Assembly (NCBI GenBank): GCA_902812455.1
Contig: CADDZH010000042.1
Span: 1 to 41,601 of the forward strand
Origin: Chloroflexota bacterium
Lineage (GTDB): Bacteria; Chloroflexota; Ktedonobacteria; Ktedonobacterales; Ktedonobacteraceae
Length of the DNA: 41,601 bases
Reading direction: 5' to 3'
Shown: in pieces, positions 22,857 to 29,983 of the stretch
How the letters are laid out: every line of letters begins with the position of its first letter
How positions within the stretch are numbered: position 1 is the stretch's first letter
Notes under the pieces: model-generated
Told to the model about the DNA's origin: nothing
Seen by the model: only the letters and a program-made list of their open reading frames with translations
Database searches by the model: none
Translations under genes and position numbers: made by a program

Positions 22857-24239
22857 TTACTCCGCAAGAGCTTTTAGCGCCTCCTCGAAGCATTCCATTG
22901 GCGGGTAGACAACGCCCGCGCCGACCTGTCCGATGCCGGGCAGGCGGTGGGCAATGCCTGTGTTGATCACCGGCGGCATGTTCAGGCGGCACACCTGGCG
23001 AATATCGATGCCGGTAGGCGTTCCCTGGAAGTTGAGCGGCGGCAGGCCAAACAATGGGTTGCTCGTCACCGTAATCTCGTACATTTCGCGCGTGTAGCGC
23101 AGGGCATCGGCGGGTGCGCCGCCAATAAACTGCACAATGGCCGGCGCTCCCGCCATGGAGAAGGCTCCAAGGCCGCACGTTTCCGTAATGGCGCTATCAC
23201 CGATGTCGGTGTTGGCATCTTCTGGGCCGTAGCCGGTAAAGTACAATCCCTGTACATGTTGCGCGGGGCCAACGAACCAGCGATCACCCAGGCCACTGAC
23301 GCGAATGCCAAAATCTACGCCGTTACGGGCCATTGTCACCACCACGCTGCTGCGTGGTATGTGCGCTCCTGCCAGGGCCATGGCTTTAGCGGCGGCCATG
23401 GAAGGATTGAGGTGGAAGTGATCGTTTCCGGCTATGAAACGCAGCACCTCAGCCGTCTCCGCGCTCGAATTGCTCGTTTCGATCAAGGCAGGCGCGACCT
23501 GGCGAATGAAGAGCGATGTTGCGGCCTTGTTACGGTTGTGGCATTCGTCGCCCATCTGCAGCGCCTGCGCTATTGTAGACCGCACATCGATGCCGCCGAG
23601 CTGCTTCACTGCCCGTCCCAGCGCAGGCCCCAGCACGTCCTGTATCCAGCGCAGCCGCTCCAGCACTTCGGGCACATAAGCGCCATAACGCAACACCTTC
23701 CCCAGCCCTTCGTTCATGGTTGAAAACGTGCGATTCCCGTGTGTCTTGTCTTCCACGACGAAAACGGGCATGGATGGCGAAGTGATGCCTGCCATTGGGC
23801 CTACAGCGTTGTAGTGATGGCATGGCTCGAAGTCGATAGCTCCCGATGCTGCCAGGCCAGTAGCCTCCTCTTCGTCTTTTGCCCATCCTTCATACAGGCA
23901 GGCGCCAATCACCGCGCCGCGCATTGGGCCGCACATGCGTTCCCAGGTAATAGGAGGGCCAGCGTGGAGCAACTTGCGTTCGCGCAAGGCCGGGATGACC
24001 TCGTGCGCCGGTTTCACATCCACAATGACCGGCTGCGCTGCTAGCATCCGCTCGACCGCACGCTGGTTGGCCTCATCGATTGCCGGGTCTGCCAGTAGCT
24101 TCATGAGCGCGTGCTGGTCGCCAGCAGGTGGTCGCCATGCCACGCGAGTGACGGTTGCGCCCTGGGCTTCGAGCGCATCAGCAAAGAGGTCGGCTCCCAC
24201 GTTGACTGCAGGCATGGAGATGTTGAATGGATTGGGCAT
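22857..24239 (-). CDS. allG: DUF1116 protein, AllG/YlbE-type carbamoyltransferase subunit
   Basis: A 460-aa protein of the DUF1116 (YahG/YlbE) family. In allantoin-using enterobacteria the homologue AllG works with AllF (FdrA) and AllH as oxamate carbamoyltransferase. Family stretches include WRPPAGDQHALMKLLADP, ERMCGPMRGAVIGACLYEGW, DFEPCHHYNAVGPMAGI, GDECHNRNKAATSLF and ITETCGLGAFSMAGAPAI. The start MPNPFNISM is chosen with AAAGGAAAG upstream; an in-frame start at 24293 overlaps fdrA and lacks one. It follows fdrA by 13 bases. No allH-like gene or carbamate kinase is nearby, so the substrate may differ. Confidence 0.85.
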   Translation of the reverse strand: MPNPFNISMPAVNVGADLFADALEAQGATVTRVAWRPPAGDQHALMKLLADPAIDEANQRAVERMLAAQPVIVDVKPAHEVIPALRERKLLHAGPPITWERMCGPMRGAVIGACLYEGWAKDEEEATGLAASGAIDFEPCHHYNAVGPMAGITSPSMPVFVVEDKTHGNRTFSTMNEGLGKVLRYGAYVPEVLERLRWIQDVLGPALGRAVKQLGGIDVRSTIAQALQMGDECHNRNKAATSLFIRQVAPALIETSNSSAETAEVLRFIAGNDHFHLNPSMAAAKAMALAGAHIPRSSVVVTMARNGVDFGIRVSGLGDRWFVGPAQHVQGLYFTGYGPEDANTDIGDSAITETCGLGAFSMAGAPAIVQFIGGAPADALRYTREMYEITVTSNPLFGLPPLNFQGTPTGIDIRQVCRLNMPPVINTGIAHRLPGIGQVGAGVVYPPMECFEEALKALAE

Positions 24240-24252
24240 GAAGCTCTTTCCT

Positions 24253-25836
24253 TTATGATAAGATTTCAACGCAGTGCATAGCAGCCTCAGCATTGCTTGT
24301 AAATACTCCGGCTCCTGCTTCCTGCAATCTGGTTGCCTGTATGGAGAGCCGCTGCGGGTCGCCTTCGGTGCCGCATAGCGAGATGATACAGGTCAATGCC
24401 CTTCCCTGCTGGGTAGCCTGTTCGCGGGCCGCGAGAATAGCGGGCGCATAAACGGAGGCCGGATCGGGATGCGAGCAGTAGCCGAGCACGATATCGAGAA
24501 AGATAATCCCTACCTGAGGATTGCAGGCATCCTCTTGCAAGCGTTTCAGGCGCAAGGTTGGATCGATCATCGGATGGGGGCGCCCGCGCGTATATTCATC
24601 TGCTCCAAAGTCAATGGCGCGATGCCCCTGTACCTGTTGCCCTTCGGCCAGCCGCCATTCAGGCTTGAGGGGAATATTTGAGTAGACAGGCCCAAGATGC
24701 TCTGCCCAGATATGCATTGCCTCGTCACATAGCGTGCCGCCCGAAAAGAGTCCAGAGAGATAGCGGAGGTCTTCATTTCCTGAATCGTTTGCTGAAGAGG
24801 CATGTAGTGGCCTCCCTTGTGGGGGCCAGGAAGACGATCTGTGCCATGAGGGTAGGGGCTGCCAGGTACCATGACAGGCATGTACAGCCTGCTGCGCTGC
24901 TTCAGTTAGCGTGCGGGCAATGATGGCACGGTCGCCGTACTGGTTTTGCAGGGCGTCATGGTCTGCTCCCACAAATATGACCACGACCGGCTTTGTGCCG
25001 CTGGTTGCTGTATCCAGCACGCGCCTGGCTACGGTGGGCGCAGGAGGCTTGGAGATCAGGATGATTACTTCTGTCTGCTCATCATCCTGCAAGAGCCGTA
25101 TTCCCTGGAGCGTCGTGATCGCGCCTACTGCCTCTGAAAGATCGCGCCCGCCACAACCGATAATTTGGGAGACGCCATATCCCTGCTGGGCGACCAGCGA
25201 CATGACTTGCTGGATGCCTGTGCCGGATGCTCCCACGATCCCGATTGGCCCGCGCGGAACCACATTGACAAAGCCGAGGCCAAAACCGTTCAGCATGGCG
25301 GTGCCACAGTCCGGTCCCATGAGAAGCAGATCCCGTTCCTGCGCAAGTTGTTTGAGGGCGATTTCGTCCTCAAGAGGCACATTGTCGCTGAAGAGGAAGA
25401 CGTGCAGCCCGGCTCGCAAAGCGCGATTGGCCTCAAGCGCAGCATAGGGGCCGGGGACAGAAATAAGGGCCAGGCGAGCATCCGGGTGCAGGCGCACCGC
25501 CTGTTCTATCGAGCGAGGTTGCCGCTGTGCTTCCGTGCCTGTTTCACCGGAGGCAATGCCGGTTGAGCGTTGCGATAATTGCTCTTCAGCGGCCTGCAGC
25601 GCAGATTCGGCGTGTTGATCATCAATGGCACGAACTACCAGTAGCACATCCGCCGGGCCAGCCTTTTCTTCTAATGGGGTCAGCCCGGCCCCGGCGAGCA
25701 ATTCCAGGTTGGGTTCCGTTGCCATGATCGCGGCGGCATCTTCGACACCATCCAGGCTTGTGAGGAACTGCGCGATCTTCATGAGCGTGATCGAGTCAAA
25801 GTAGGTGTTGCGTTTCACACGCGCTTTGATAACCAT
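24253..25836 (-). CDS. fdrA: FdrA/AllF family protein (succinyl-CoA synthetase-like fold)
   Basis: A 527-aa protein with a CoA-binding-like N-terminal half and a ligase-like C-terminal half. Landmarks: IVGASGTGIQQVMSLVAQQG (phosphate-binding loop), IIGCGGRDLSEAVGA, LSGLFSGGTLCDEA, RPHPMIDPTLRLKRL and FLDIVLGYCSHPDP. In Escherichia coli the homologue AllF is part of the oxamate carbamoyltransferase. The start MVIKARVKRNTYFDS follows AGAGGT. The linker between halves (SWPPQGRPLHA) is encoded by a copy of a dispersed palindromic repeat, so the insertion was kept in frame. It forms an operon with allG. Confidence 0.87.
   Translation of the reverse strand: MVIKARVKRNTYFDSITLMKIAQFLTSLDGVEDAAAIMATEPNLELLAGAGLTPLEEKAGPADVLLVVRAIDDQHAESALQAAEEQLSQRSTGIASGETGTEAQRQPRSIEQAVRLHPDARLALISVPGPYAALEANRALRAGLHVFLFSDNVPLEDEIALKQLAQERDLLLMGPDCGTAMLNGFGLGFVNVVPRGPIGIVGASGTGIQQVMSLVAQQGYGVSQIIGCGGRDLSEAVGAITTLQGIRLLQDDEQTEVIILISKPPAPTVARRVLDTATSGTKPVVVIFVGADHDALQNQYGDRAIIARTLTEAAQQAVHACHGTWQPLPSWHRSSSWPPQGRPLHASSANDSGNEDLRYLSGLFSGGTLCDEAMHIWAEHLGPVYSNIPLKPEWRLAEGQQVQGHRAIDFGADEYTRGRPHPMIDPTLRLKRLQEDACNPQVGIIFLDIVLGYCSHPDPASVYAPAILAAREQATQQGRALTCIISLCGTEGDPQRLSIQATRLQEAGAGVFTSNAEAAMHCVEILS
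24801..24829 (-). repeat. palindromic repeat copy inside the fdrA coding sequence
   Basis: On the minus strand the sequence CTGGCCCCCACAAGG continues GAGGCCACTACATG, matching the intergenic copies at 22734-22820. The stem base that is A-T in those is G-C here, so pairing is kept. It is read through in frame in the interdomain linker. Confidence 0.7.
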
Positions 25837-25858
25837 AAGAATGTATACCTCTAGTGGT

Positions 25859-25887
25859 AGCATATCGTATTTTTCAAGGAGGCACAA
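25859..25887 (-). promoter_or_regulatory. promoter of fdrA-allG
   Basis: TTGTGC (25887-25882), a 17-base spacer and TATGCT (25864-25859) lie just ahead of fdrA. Transcription would begin about 15 bases before the ATG at 25836, which supports that start over the in-frame upstream codon at 25887. Confidence 0.5.
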
Positions 25888-25997
25888 GGGAGGGGGTTTC
25901 TATGAAGCATCCGGGTCGTTGACAAGTGTGCTACAATGGCAGAGCACCCGCGCATCATTTTATATGCAAAAGAGGCAATTGCCAGGAGGAGGATACT

Positions 25998-26099
25998 ATG
26001 GCGTGGGGAGACAGAACCACGCATCAAAAAGGGCTGATAACACATATGGCAGTTGCTAAGCGTCTTGTAGAAGCGGGGTATGAGGTATATGAAATATGA
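25998..26099 (+). pseudogene. truncated nuclease-like ORF ending at the tRNA-Lys 3' end
   Basis: A 33-codon ORF, MAWGDRTTHQKG then LITHMAVAKRLVEAGYEVYE, sits behind a strong GGAGGAGGATACT. The sequence resembles the N-terminal helix and strand of small PD-(D/E)XK nucleases linked to introns or mobile DNA, which normally continue for 100 residues or more. Here the frame hits TGA at 26097-26099, exactly where the oppositely oriented tRNA-Lys ends. The catalytic part is missing, so this is a remnant. The breakpoint at a tRNA 3' end suggests a past integration or excision event. The family call is tentative because so little remains. Confidence 0.5.
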
Positions 26100-26168
26100 C
26101 CTCGGCGGGACTCGAACCCGCGGCCAGGCGCTTAAAAGGCGTCTGCTCTACCACTGAGCTACGAGGTC
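26097..26168 (-). tRNA. tRNA-Lys (anticodon UUU)
   Basis: A 72-base cloverleaf: acceptor GACCTCG/CGAGGTC, D-arm GCTC-AGTGGTA-GAGC, anticodon loop CTTTTAA with anticodon TTT, T-arm GCGGG-TTCGAGT-CCCGC, discriminator A. The anticodon stem has one A-C mismatch at the second pair (28-42). CCA is not encoded. A perfect-looking promoter lies upstream. Confidence 0.95.
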
Positions 26169-26181
26169 GGCTTCCTAGCTG

Positions 26182-26210
26182 ATTGTAACTCACTCTCCTT
26201 CTTGTGTCAA
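26182..26210 (-). promoter_or_regulatory. promoter of tRNA-Lys
   Basis: TTGACA (26210-26205), a 17-base spacer and TACAAT (26187-26182) precede the tRNA by 14 bases. Confidence 0.75.
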
Positions 26211-26260
26211 CGGTGCAAGTGGGTCTTCTTTCCGTTCTACTTCCGCTTTCCTCCAAAGCA

Positions 26261-26269
26261 TGATATACT
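26261..26269 (+). promoter_or_regulatory. extended -10 promoter of the second receiver gene
   Basis: TGA TATACT is an extended -10 about 90 bases upstream of the receiver-domain gene at 26360. No strong -35 is seen. Confidence 0.4.
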
Positions 26270-26359
26270 GTAGACGTTGAATACCAATGACAGGAGGCAG
26301 CGCTATTCCTAAAGAACAGGCCTGGCCTGGTGTGATAGGGGATGCTGCGCTGAGGATAC

Positions 26360-26755
26360 GTGACAAAGCGAATTCTCGTTGTTGATGACAGGAACGAACT
26401 GCTTCATTTGATGCGAAGAGTTCTGGAAGACGAGCAATATCAGGTCTCTATTTTACAGGACGGTAGAGATGCTTTTGCGCATGTCAAAAGCCAGTTGCCA
26501 GATCTGCTGATCCTTGATCTGAAGTTGGGAGAGGTTTCGGGACAGGATATTTTGAAGCAGTTGAAGGACGATCACGTGACGGCCGATATTCCTGTGATTG
26601 TCTATACTGCGGCGGTGCTTGAAGCCGAAGAAGTACACAGGCTGATCACAAACAATCCGAAATACTACCAGGGTGTCTATGTTGTCCAAAAACCGTTTGA
26701 GTTAGAGGATCTGCTATCCCTGGTGCAGCAAGTGCTGAATGAGCCTGTCTCTTGA
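26360..26755 (+). CDS. single-domain response regulator (receiver)
   Basis: A 131-codon stand-alone receiver domain. The phospho-acceptor is Asp53 in LLILDLKLGEVSGQD, the acidic pair is VVDDRNE (D9, D10), Thr83 lies in IVYTAA, and Lys111 in VVQKPFE. It starts at GTG with GAGG five bases upstream. It is a monocistronic gene with no adjacent kinase and no output domain. It is only distantly similar to the receiver at 21295. Confidence 0.88.
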   Translation: MTKRILVVDDRNELLHLMRRVLEDEQYQVSILQDGRDAFAHVKSQLPDLLILDLKLGEVSGQDILKQLKDDHVTADIPVIVYTAAVLEAEEVHRLITNNPKYYQGVYVVQKPFELEDLLSLVQQVLNEPVS

Positions 26756-26805
26756 TCATACCTCGATTATGGGCTTTAATAAATTCATTGGGGTTATTGT
26801 GGGTT

Positions 26806-26856
26806 GCATATGGGCCGATCAATCGGCGGTGGGCACGATACATCGGCCCCTACAGG
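26806..26856. repeat. GGGGCCGAT-type palindromic repeat
   Basis: GGGCCGAT at 26812-26819 is inverted as ATCGGCCC at 26842-26849, with CCCCTAC at the end. It belongs to a family of GTAGGGGC...GCCCCTAC palindromes also found near 27735, 29926 and 35879. It lies downstream of the receiver gene. Confidence 0.5.
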
Positions 26857-27007
26857 TATCCCGGCATGATTTTATGAAGGTTCATAATCGGGTTTGCTGG
26901 CCGGAAGGTGTTCCGGTCATTTTCATCATGTTCATGGCTATTTACTCACGTTACTCACGAATCAAAACACAATATACGGCTTTTTTAGCCAGAAAAGGAG
27001 GAGTCAA

Positions 27008-27301
27008 ATGATGAAGTTTCTCTGGGGTCTACTGGCGGGATTTGCTCTGGGTGTAGCTGTCGGGCTGCTTCTTGCGCCTCAATCCGGTGAGGCGACGCGG
27101 GCGCAGCTTGGCGAGCAGGGTGTGGTGCTCCGCGAGCGCTCCGGCAGTTTTACCGGTGATCTGCTTGCGCGGGCCAGCAGCCTGGGTGATGAGCTTCGCG
27201 CGCGGGCTACCGATGCACTGGCTCAAGGGCGCGAGGTCTACACGCGGACGAAGGACGAGCTTTCGCAGCGCTATAGCCAGGCCAAGAGCGGCAACCTGTA
27301 A
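27008..27301 (+). CDS. YtxH-like small membrane protein
   Basis: A 97-aa protein. The N-terminal span FLWGLLAGFALGVAVGLLLAP followed by QSGEATR is the YtxH/gas-vesicle-GvpP-like signature (glycine-rich span and then APQSG). The rest is an amphipathic helix of DELRARATDALAQGRE type. Such proteins are linked to envelope or general stress, but no specific role is established. AAAAGGAGGAG directly precedes the ATG and fixes the start. Confidence 0.8.
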   Translation: MMKFLWGLLAGFALGVAVGLLLAPQSGEATRAQLGEQGVVLRERSGSFTGDLLARASSLGDELRARATDALAQGREVYTRTKDELSQRYSQAKSGNL

Positions 27302-27757
27302 GCACGCATCGATTGTTATCCTGAGCCCATTCGCTTCGCTCAGGGTAAACTCCGCGAAGGATCTCTGTTGATCGGCAGCGGATGTTTCCCCTTCACTTCG
27401 TTCAGGGCTGCGGCTCACTCGCTCAGCATGACATGGCCGGACTGTTCTGGTGAGTCAGGAATTGCCACATTCATTTGAACCTTGCCTGAACGACCAAAAC
27501 CGGTAATGGTGTTGAGGGGTGGTGGAGGGGGAGCGCGAGGGCACGGGGACAAGCACAAGGCCTCCCATCCTCGTCTCCACAGGTTTGCTATGCAGGGCGA
27601 CAACGACGCTGGCGCGTCTCGTGTTCTGCTATTACCTCTCCCCCGGAGAGGGTGACTCAGTCGCCCTGCAAGGTAGCCTGGTCCCTACAGGCGACGTCCA
27701 GTTCCTCATGGCCTCGTTTGATCGGAAACATTCATAGGGGCGCAATGCATTGCGCTC
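27302..27757. other. 456-base repeat-rich gap, no gene seen
   Basis: It contains a TCCTGAGC...TTCGCTCAGG element at about 27318-27365 and a related CTTCGTTCAGG...CTCAGCATGACATGG piece at about 27396-27436. A segment at about 27539-27565 with GCACGGGGACAAGCACAAGG is repeated at 32549-32575. CCCTACAGGCGAC at about 27689 is repeated near 32595. The end is a 26-base palindrome (27735-27760). No ORF with a ribosome binding site was found. Confidence 0.55.
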
Positions 27758-27760
27758 CTA
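27735..27760. repeat. palindrome TAGGGGCGCAATG / CATTGCGCTCCTA
   Basis: A near-perfect 26-base palindrome. Read on the minus strand its outer TAG is the stop codon of the small gene at 27758. It is a likely terminator hairpin and part of the GGGGC-palindrome family. Confidence 0.65.
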
Positions 27761-28000
27761 TTTTTCGTGCTGTTTGATCAGCTTCTCCACCATGTTGGCT
27801 ATTTCGTGCCAGATATGGTGCTGGTAATCGAGCATGGTTGCCTGCCGCAGGTCAAACTCCCTGTTGGATGCATCTTGCTTAGCGTGTTCCTCGAATTGCC
27901 TGGATAGCTTGAGCGACCTTTCCCCGCGCTCATGCAGGTAGACCGCCAGTTGATGTAAATCTTCGAGTAATGCTTTGAACTTCTCCTCGCTGGTTGGCAT
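27758..28000 (-). CDS. 80-aa helical protein, unrecognised
   Basis: The protein MPTSEEKFKALLEDLHQLAVYL and onward is entirely helix-forming, rich in Glu, His, Lys and Gln, with no cysteine, signal or span. It follows the AhpD-like gene by five bases, so it is co-transcribed with it. Its stop codon lies inside a palindromic repeat. The sequence gives no functional clue beyond the pairing with the AhpD-like gene. Confidence 0.6.
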   Translation of the reverse strand: MPTSEEKFKALLEDLHQLAVYLHERGERSLKLSRQFEEHAKQDASNREFDLRQATMLDYQHHIWHEIANMVEKLIKQHEK

Positions 28001-28005
28001 AGACT

Positions 28006-28527
28006 TTATCCCTGAATTTCCGGCTTCTCTGTTGGTGGAAGGATCTGGAGCGCATCTGCAAAGCGGTTAAAGAAATTGAACAGGCCTATGACCGTGGCAA
28101 GTTCAATAATCTCGCCGTCATCAAAGTGCGCCTGTAGCTCATCCCACAACTGCTCGTCCACCTCTCGCGCATCGGTTGTCATAATTTCGGCGAAGCGCAG
28201 CGCAACCAGTTCGCGCTGCGTGAAAAGATGGCGATGCTCATCAATGTGGTAGAGGGCATCCAGTAATGCCTCGCTCACGCCCAACTGCCTTGCCAAGGCA
28301 GTATGAGCCGCCATTCAGTAATGACAGTGATTGACCTGGGAGACGCGTATGGCAAGCAACTCTTTCAATGCCTGCTCAACTGTGCCAGCGCGCATGGCCG
28401 TTTCCAGCAGTTGCATACTCTGCTGCGCCAGTTCAGGTCGCTGGGCCATCACGCGAAACAGGGTGGACATGGTAGAACTGGCCTGAAATGGAAGCTGGAA
28501 GCCCTCAACCTGCGGAATGCGCGACAT
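28006..28527 (-). CDS. AhpD-like (carboxymuconolactone decarboxylase family) protein, probable selenoprotein CxxU
   Basis: Two abutting frames together make one 173-residue AhpD-family protein. The first ends IRVSQVNHCHY, then UGA (28317-28315), and the second continues MAAHTALARQLGVSEALL. Family members read CxxC followed by xAAH or xxxH here, so the UGA occupies the second cysteine, the reactive one in AhpD peroxidase chemistry. CxxU AhpD-like selenoproteins are known. A hairpin suitable as a bacterial SECIS follows at once. The rest (FTQRELVALRFAEIMTT, DGEIIELATVIGLFNFFNRF) is intact with no other lesion. The start follows GAGGAG, and a promoter lies at 28610-28638. The alternative is a simple nonsense mutation. 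Confidence 0.75.
28284..28302 (-). promoter_or_regulatory. SECIS-like hairpin after the in-frame UGA
   Basis: ACTGCCTT-GGC-AAGGCAGT forms an eight-pair perfect stem with a three-base loop starting GG. There are 20 bases between the UGA and the loop. Bacterial SECIS elements are known to need 16-37 bases and a G among the first loop positions; both hold. Confidence 0.65.
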
Positions 28528-28609
28528 GTTTGCTCAGGTCTCCTCTTTTCTCTGGATATATCCATAAGAAATATCTTCGATAGCACTTTTTGTTATCCCT
28601 TATGTTCCC

Positions 28610-28638
28610 ATTGTAGTGGACATCGAGGGGTTGTGCAA
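28610..28638 (-). promoter_or_regulatory. promoter of the AhpD-like gene
   Basis: TTGCAC (28638-28633), a 17-base spacer and TACAAT (28615-28610), about 80 bases ahead of the ATG. Confidence 0.6.
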
Positions 28639-28818
28639 GCCAGAACGATTTAGATCTTTTCCCCAAAACCATCCCGAGTGGGAGATGGATCGTGGTATAG
28701 TAGGGGCGAGGGCGGATGTGGAGCGGAGTGGTGGGCCTTTATGGTCGCCCGTTTGGCTTCATCTTGTATTACCGATTTTGGTCGTTAAAAATCATAATAC
28801 AGATAAAGGAAAGCAAGC

Positions 28819-29928
28819 ATGAGGATAGTTGCAGGCATTATTGGTTTTTTGATCATCTGGATTACTCTGCAGGACGCCTTCGAAACGGTTGTCCTGCCGC
28901 GCCGCGTCTCGCGGAAGTTCAGGTTGGCTCGCATGTATTATGTTTTTAGCTGGAGGGCATGGGGAGCGATCGCGCGGAAAATAGAATCGAATGATCGCAG
29001 GGAGTATTTCCTCAGCTTCTATGGCCCGCTCTCGCTGATTGTGCTGCTGGGGTTATGGGCAATAGGACTCATCCTCGGCTTCGGGCTGGTTCAGTTGGCA
29101 TTTGGCTCGGCGCTGGCCGCACCGGAAAGGGTGCCGGATTTCGGCACCGATCTTTACATGAGCGGAACCACATTCTTCACGCTAGGGTTGGGCGATGTAA
29201 CGCCGCGTACCGTGCCGGCAAGAGTTGTGACAGTCATAGAGTCAGGTATGGGCTTTGCTTTTCTGGCGCTCATGATCGGCTATCTCCCCGTCCTCTACCA
29301 GTCTTTTTCAAGGCGCGAGGTAGGCATCTCTATGCTCGATGCCCATGCTGGCTCGCCGCCAAATGCTGTAGAATTGCTGCGCAGACACCGGCAGGGCCAG
29401 GTAATGAGTGAGCTTGTCGAGCACCTGCACACGTGGGAAAACTGGGCGGCTGAACTGCTTGAGAGCCATCTTTCGTACCCTGTGCTGGCGTACTATCGTT
29501 CCCAGCATGATCGCCAGTCCTGGTTAGCAGCACTCACCGCTATTCTCGATACCTGCGCGCTGCTGATCGTCGGCATCGATGATGTGCCACAGCAATCGGC
29601 GTGGTTCACCTTCGCCATGGCCAACCATGCGGCAGTTGACCTGGCTCAGGTCTTCGCGGAGCCGTTTAACACGCAGCTAAGCCGCTTGCCACCATCTGAC
29701 TTTGGACGGCTGAAGGAGGCGCTGGCCTCAGCGGGCATCTTCCTGCACGACGAGGAGACAGCAGAGGAACGACTTGCGGCGCTGCGGCAAAAATACGAGC
29801 CGTATGTCATGTCTCTGGCCAGGCGGCTTCAGATGCCTCTTCCCGGCTGGTTTCCAGAGGAGCAGGAAGTGGACGACTGGCAAACCAGCGCCTGGAATCA
29901 CGCCACACAAACACCGGCACGACCGTAG
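28819..29928 (+). CDS. two-span ion channel protein with K+-channel-like pore
   Basis: A 369-aa protein. One N-terminal hydrophobic span (residues about 3-22) is followed by a two-span pore module: span 70-97, pore helix and filter at 113-126 (SGTTFFTLGLGD), and span 133-160. Known K+ channels have TVGYGD; here the filter is TLGLGD, so selectivity may be altered. The C-terminal 200 residues are helical and cytosolic, without a recognisable RCK or cyclic-nucleotide domain. AAAGGAAAG supports the start. The stop codon TAG is supplied by a palindromic repeat. Confidence 0.78.
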   Translation: MRIVAGIIGFLIIWITLQDAFETVVLPRRVSRKFRLARMYYVFSWRAWGAIARKIESNDRREYFLSFYGPLSLIVLLGLWAIGLILGFGLVQLAFGSALAAPERVPDFGTDLYMSGTTFFTLGLGDVTPRTVPARVVTVIESGMGFAFLALMIGYLPVLYQSFSRREVGISMLDAHAGSPPNAVELLRRHRQGQVMSELVEHLHTWENWAAELLESHLSYPVLAYYRSQHDRQSWLAALTAILDTCALLIVGIDDVPQQSAWFTFAMANHAAVDLAQVFAEPFNTQLSRLPPSDFGRLKEALASAGIFLHDEETAEERLAALRQKYEPYVMSLARRLQMPLPGWFPEEQEVDDWQTSAWNHATQTPARP

Positions 29929-29949
29929 GGGCCCGATGTATCGCGCCCC
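29926..29949. repeat. GGGGC palindrome at the end of the channel gene
   Basis: TAGGGGCCCGATG and TATCGCGCCCC form an imperfect hairpin overlapping the channel stop codon, between two converging genes. It is a probable bidirectional terminator. Confidence 0.6.
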
Positions 29950-29983
29950 GCCGATCACCCACCATCAATTATGAATTTTCCCG

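Noticed and set aside
27302..27757. Possible CRISPR-like array because of repeated GC-rich blocks
   Set aside because: Blocks are irregularly spaced, differ in sequence and lack unique spacers of equal length; no cas genes are present.
28006..28314. Separate 102-aa gene starting right after the UGA
   Set aside because: Its ATG is just the residue following the CxxC position; there is no ribosome binding site, and it lacks the first half of the AhpD fold.
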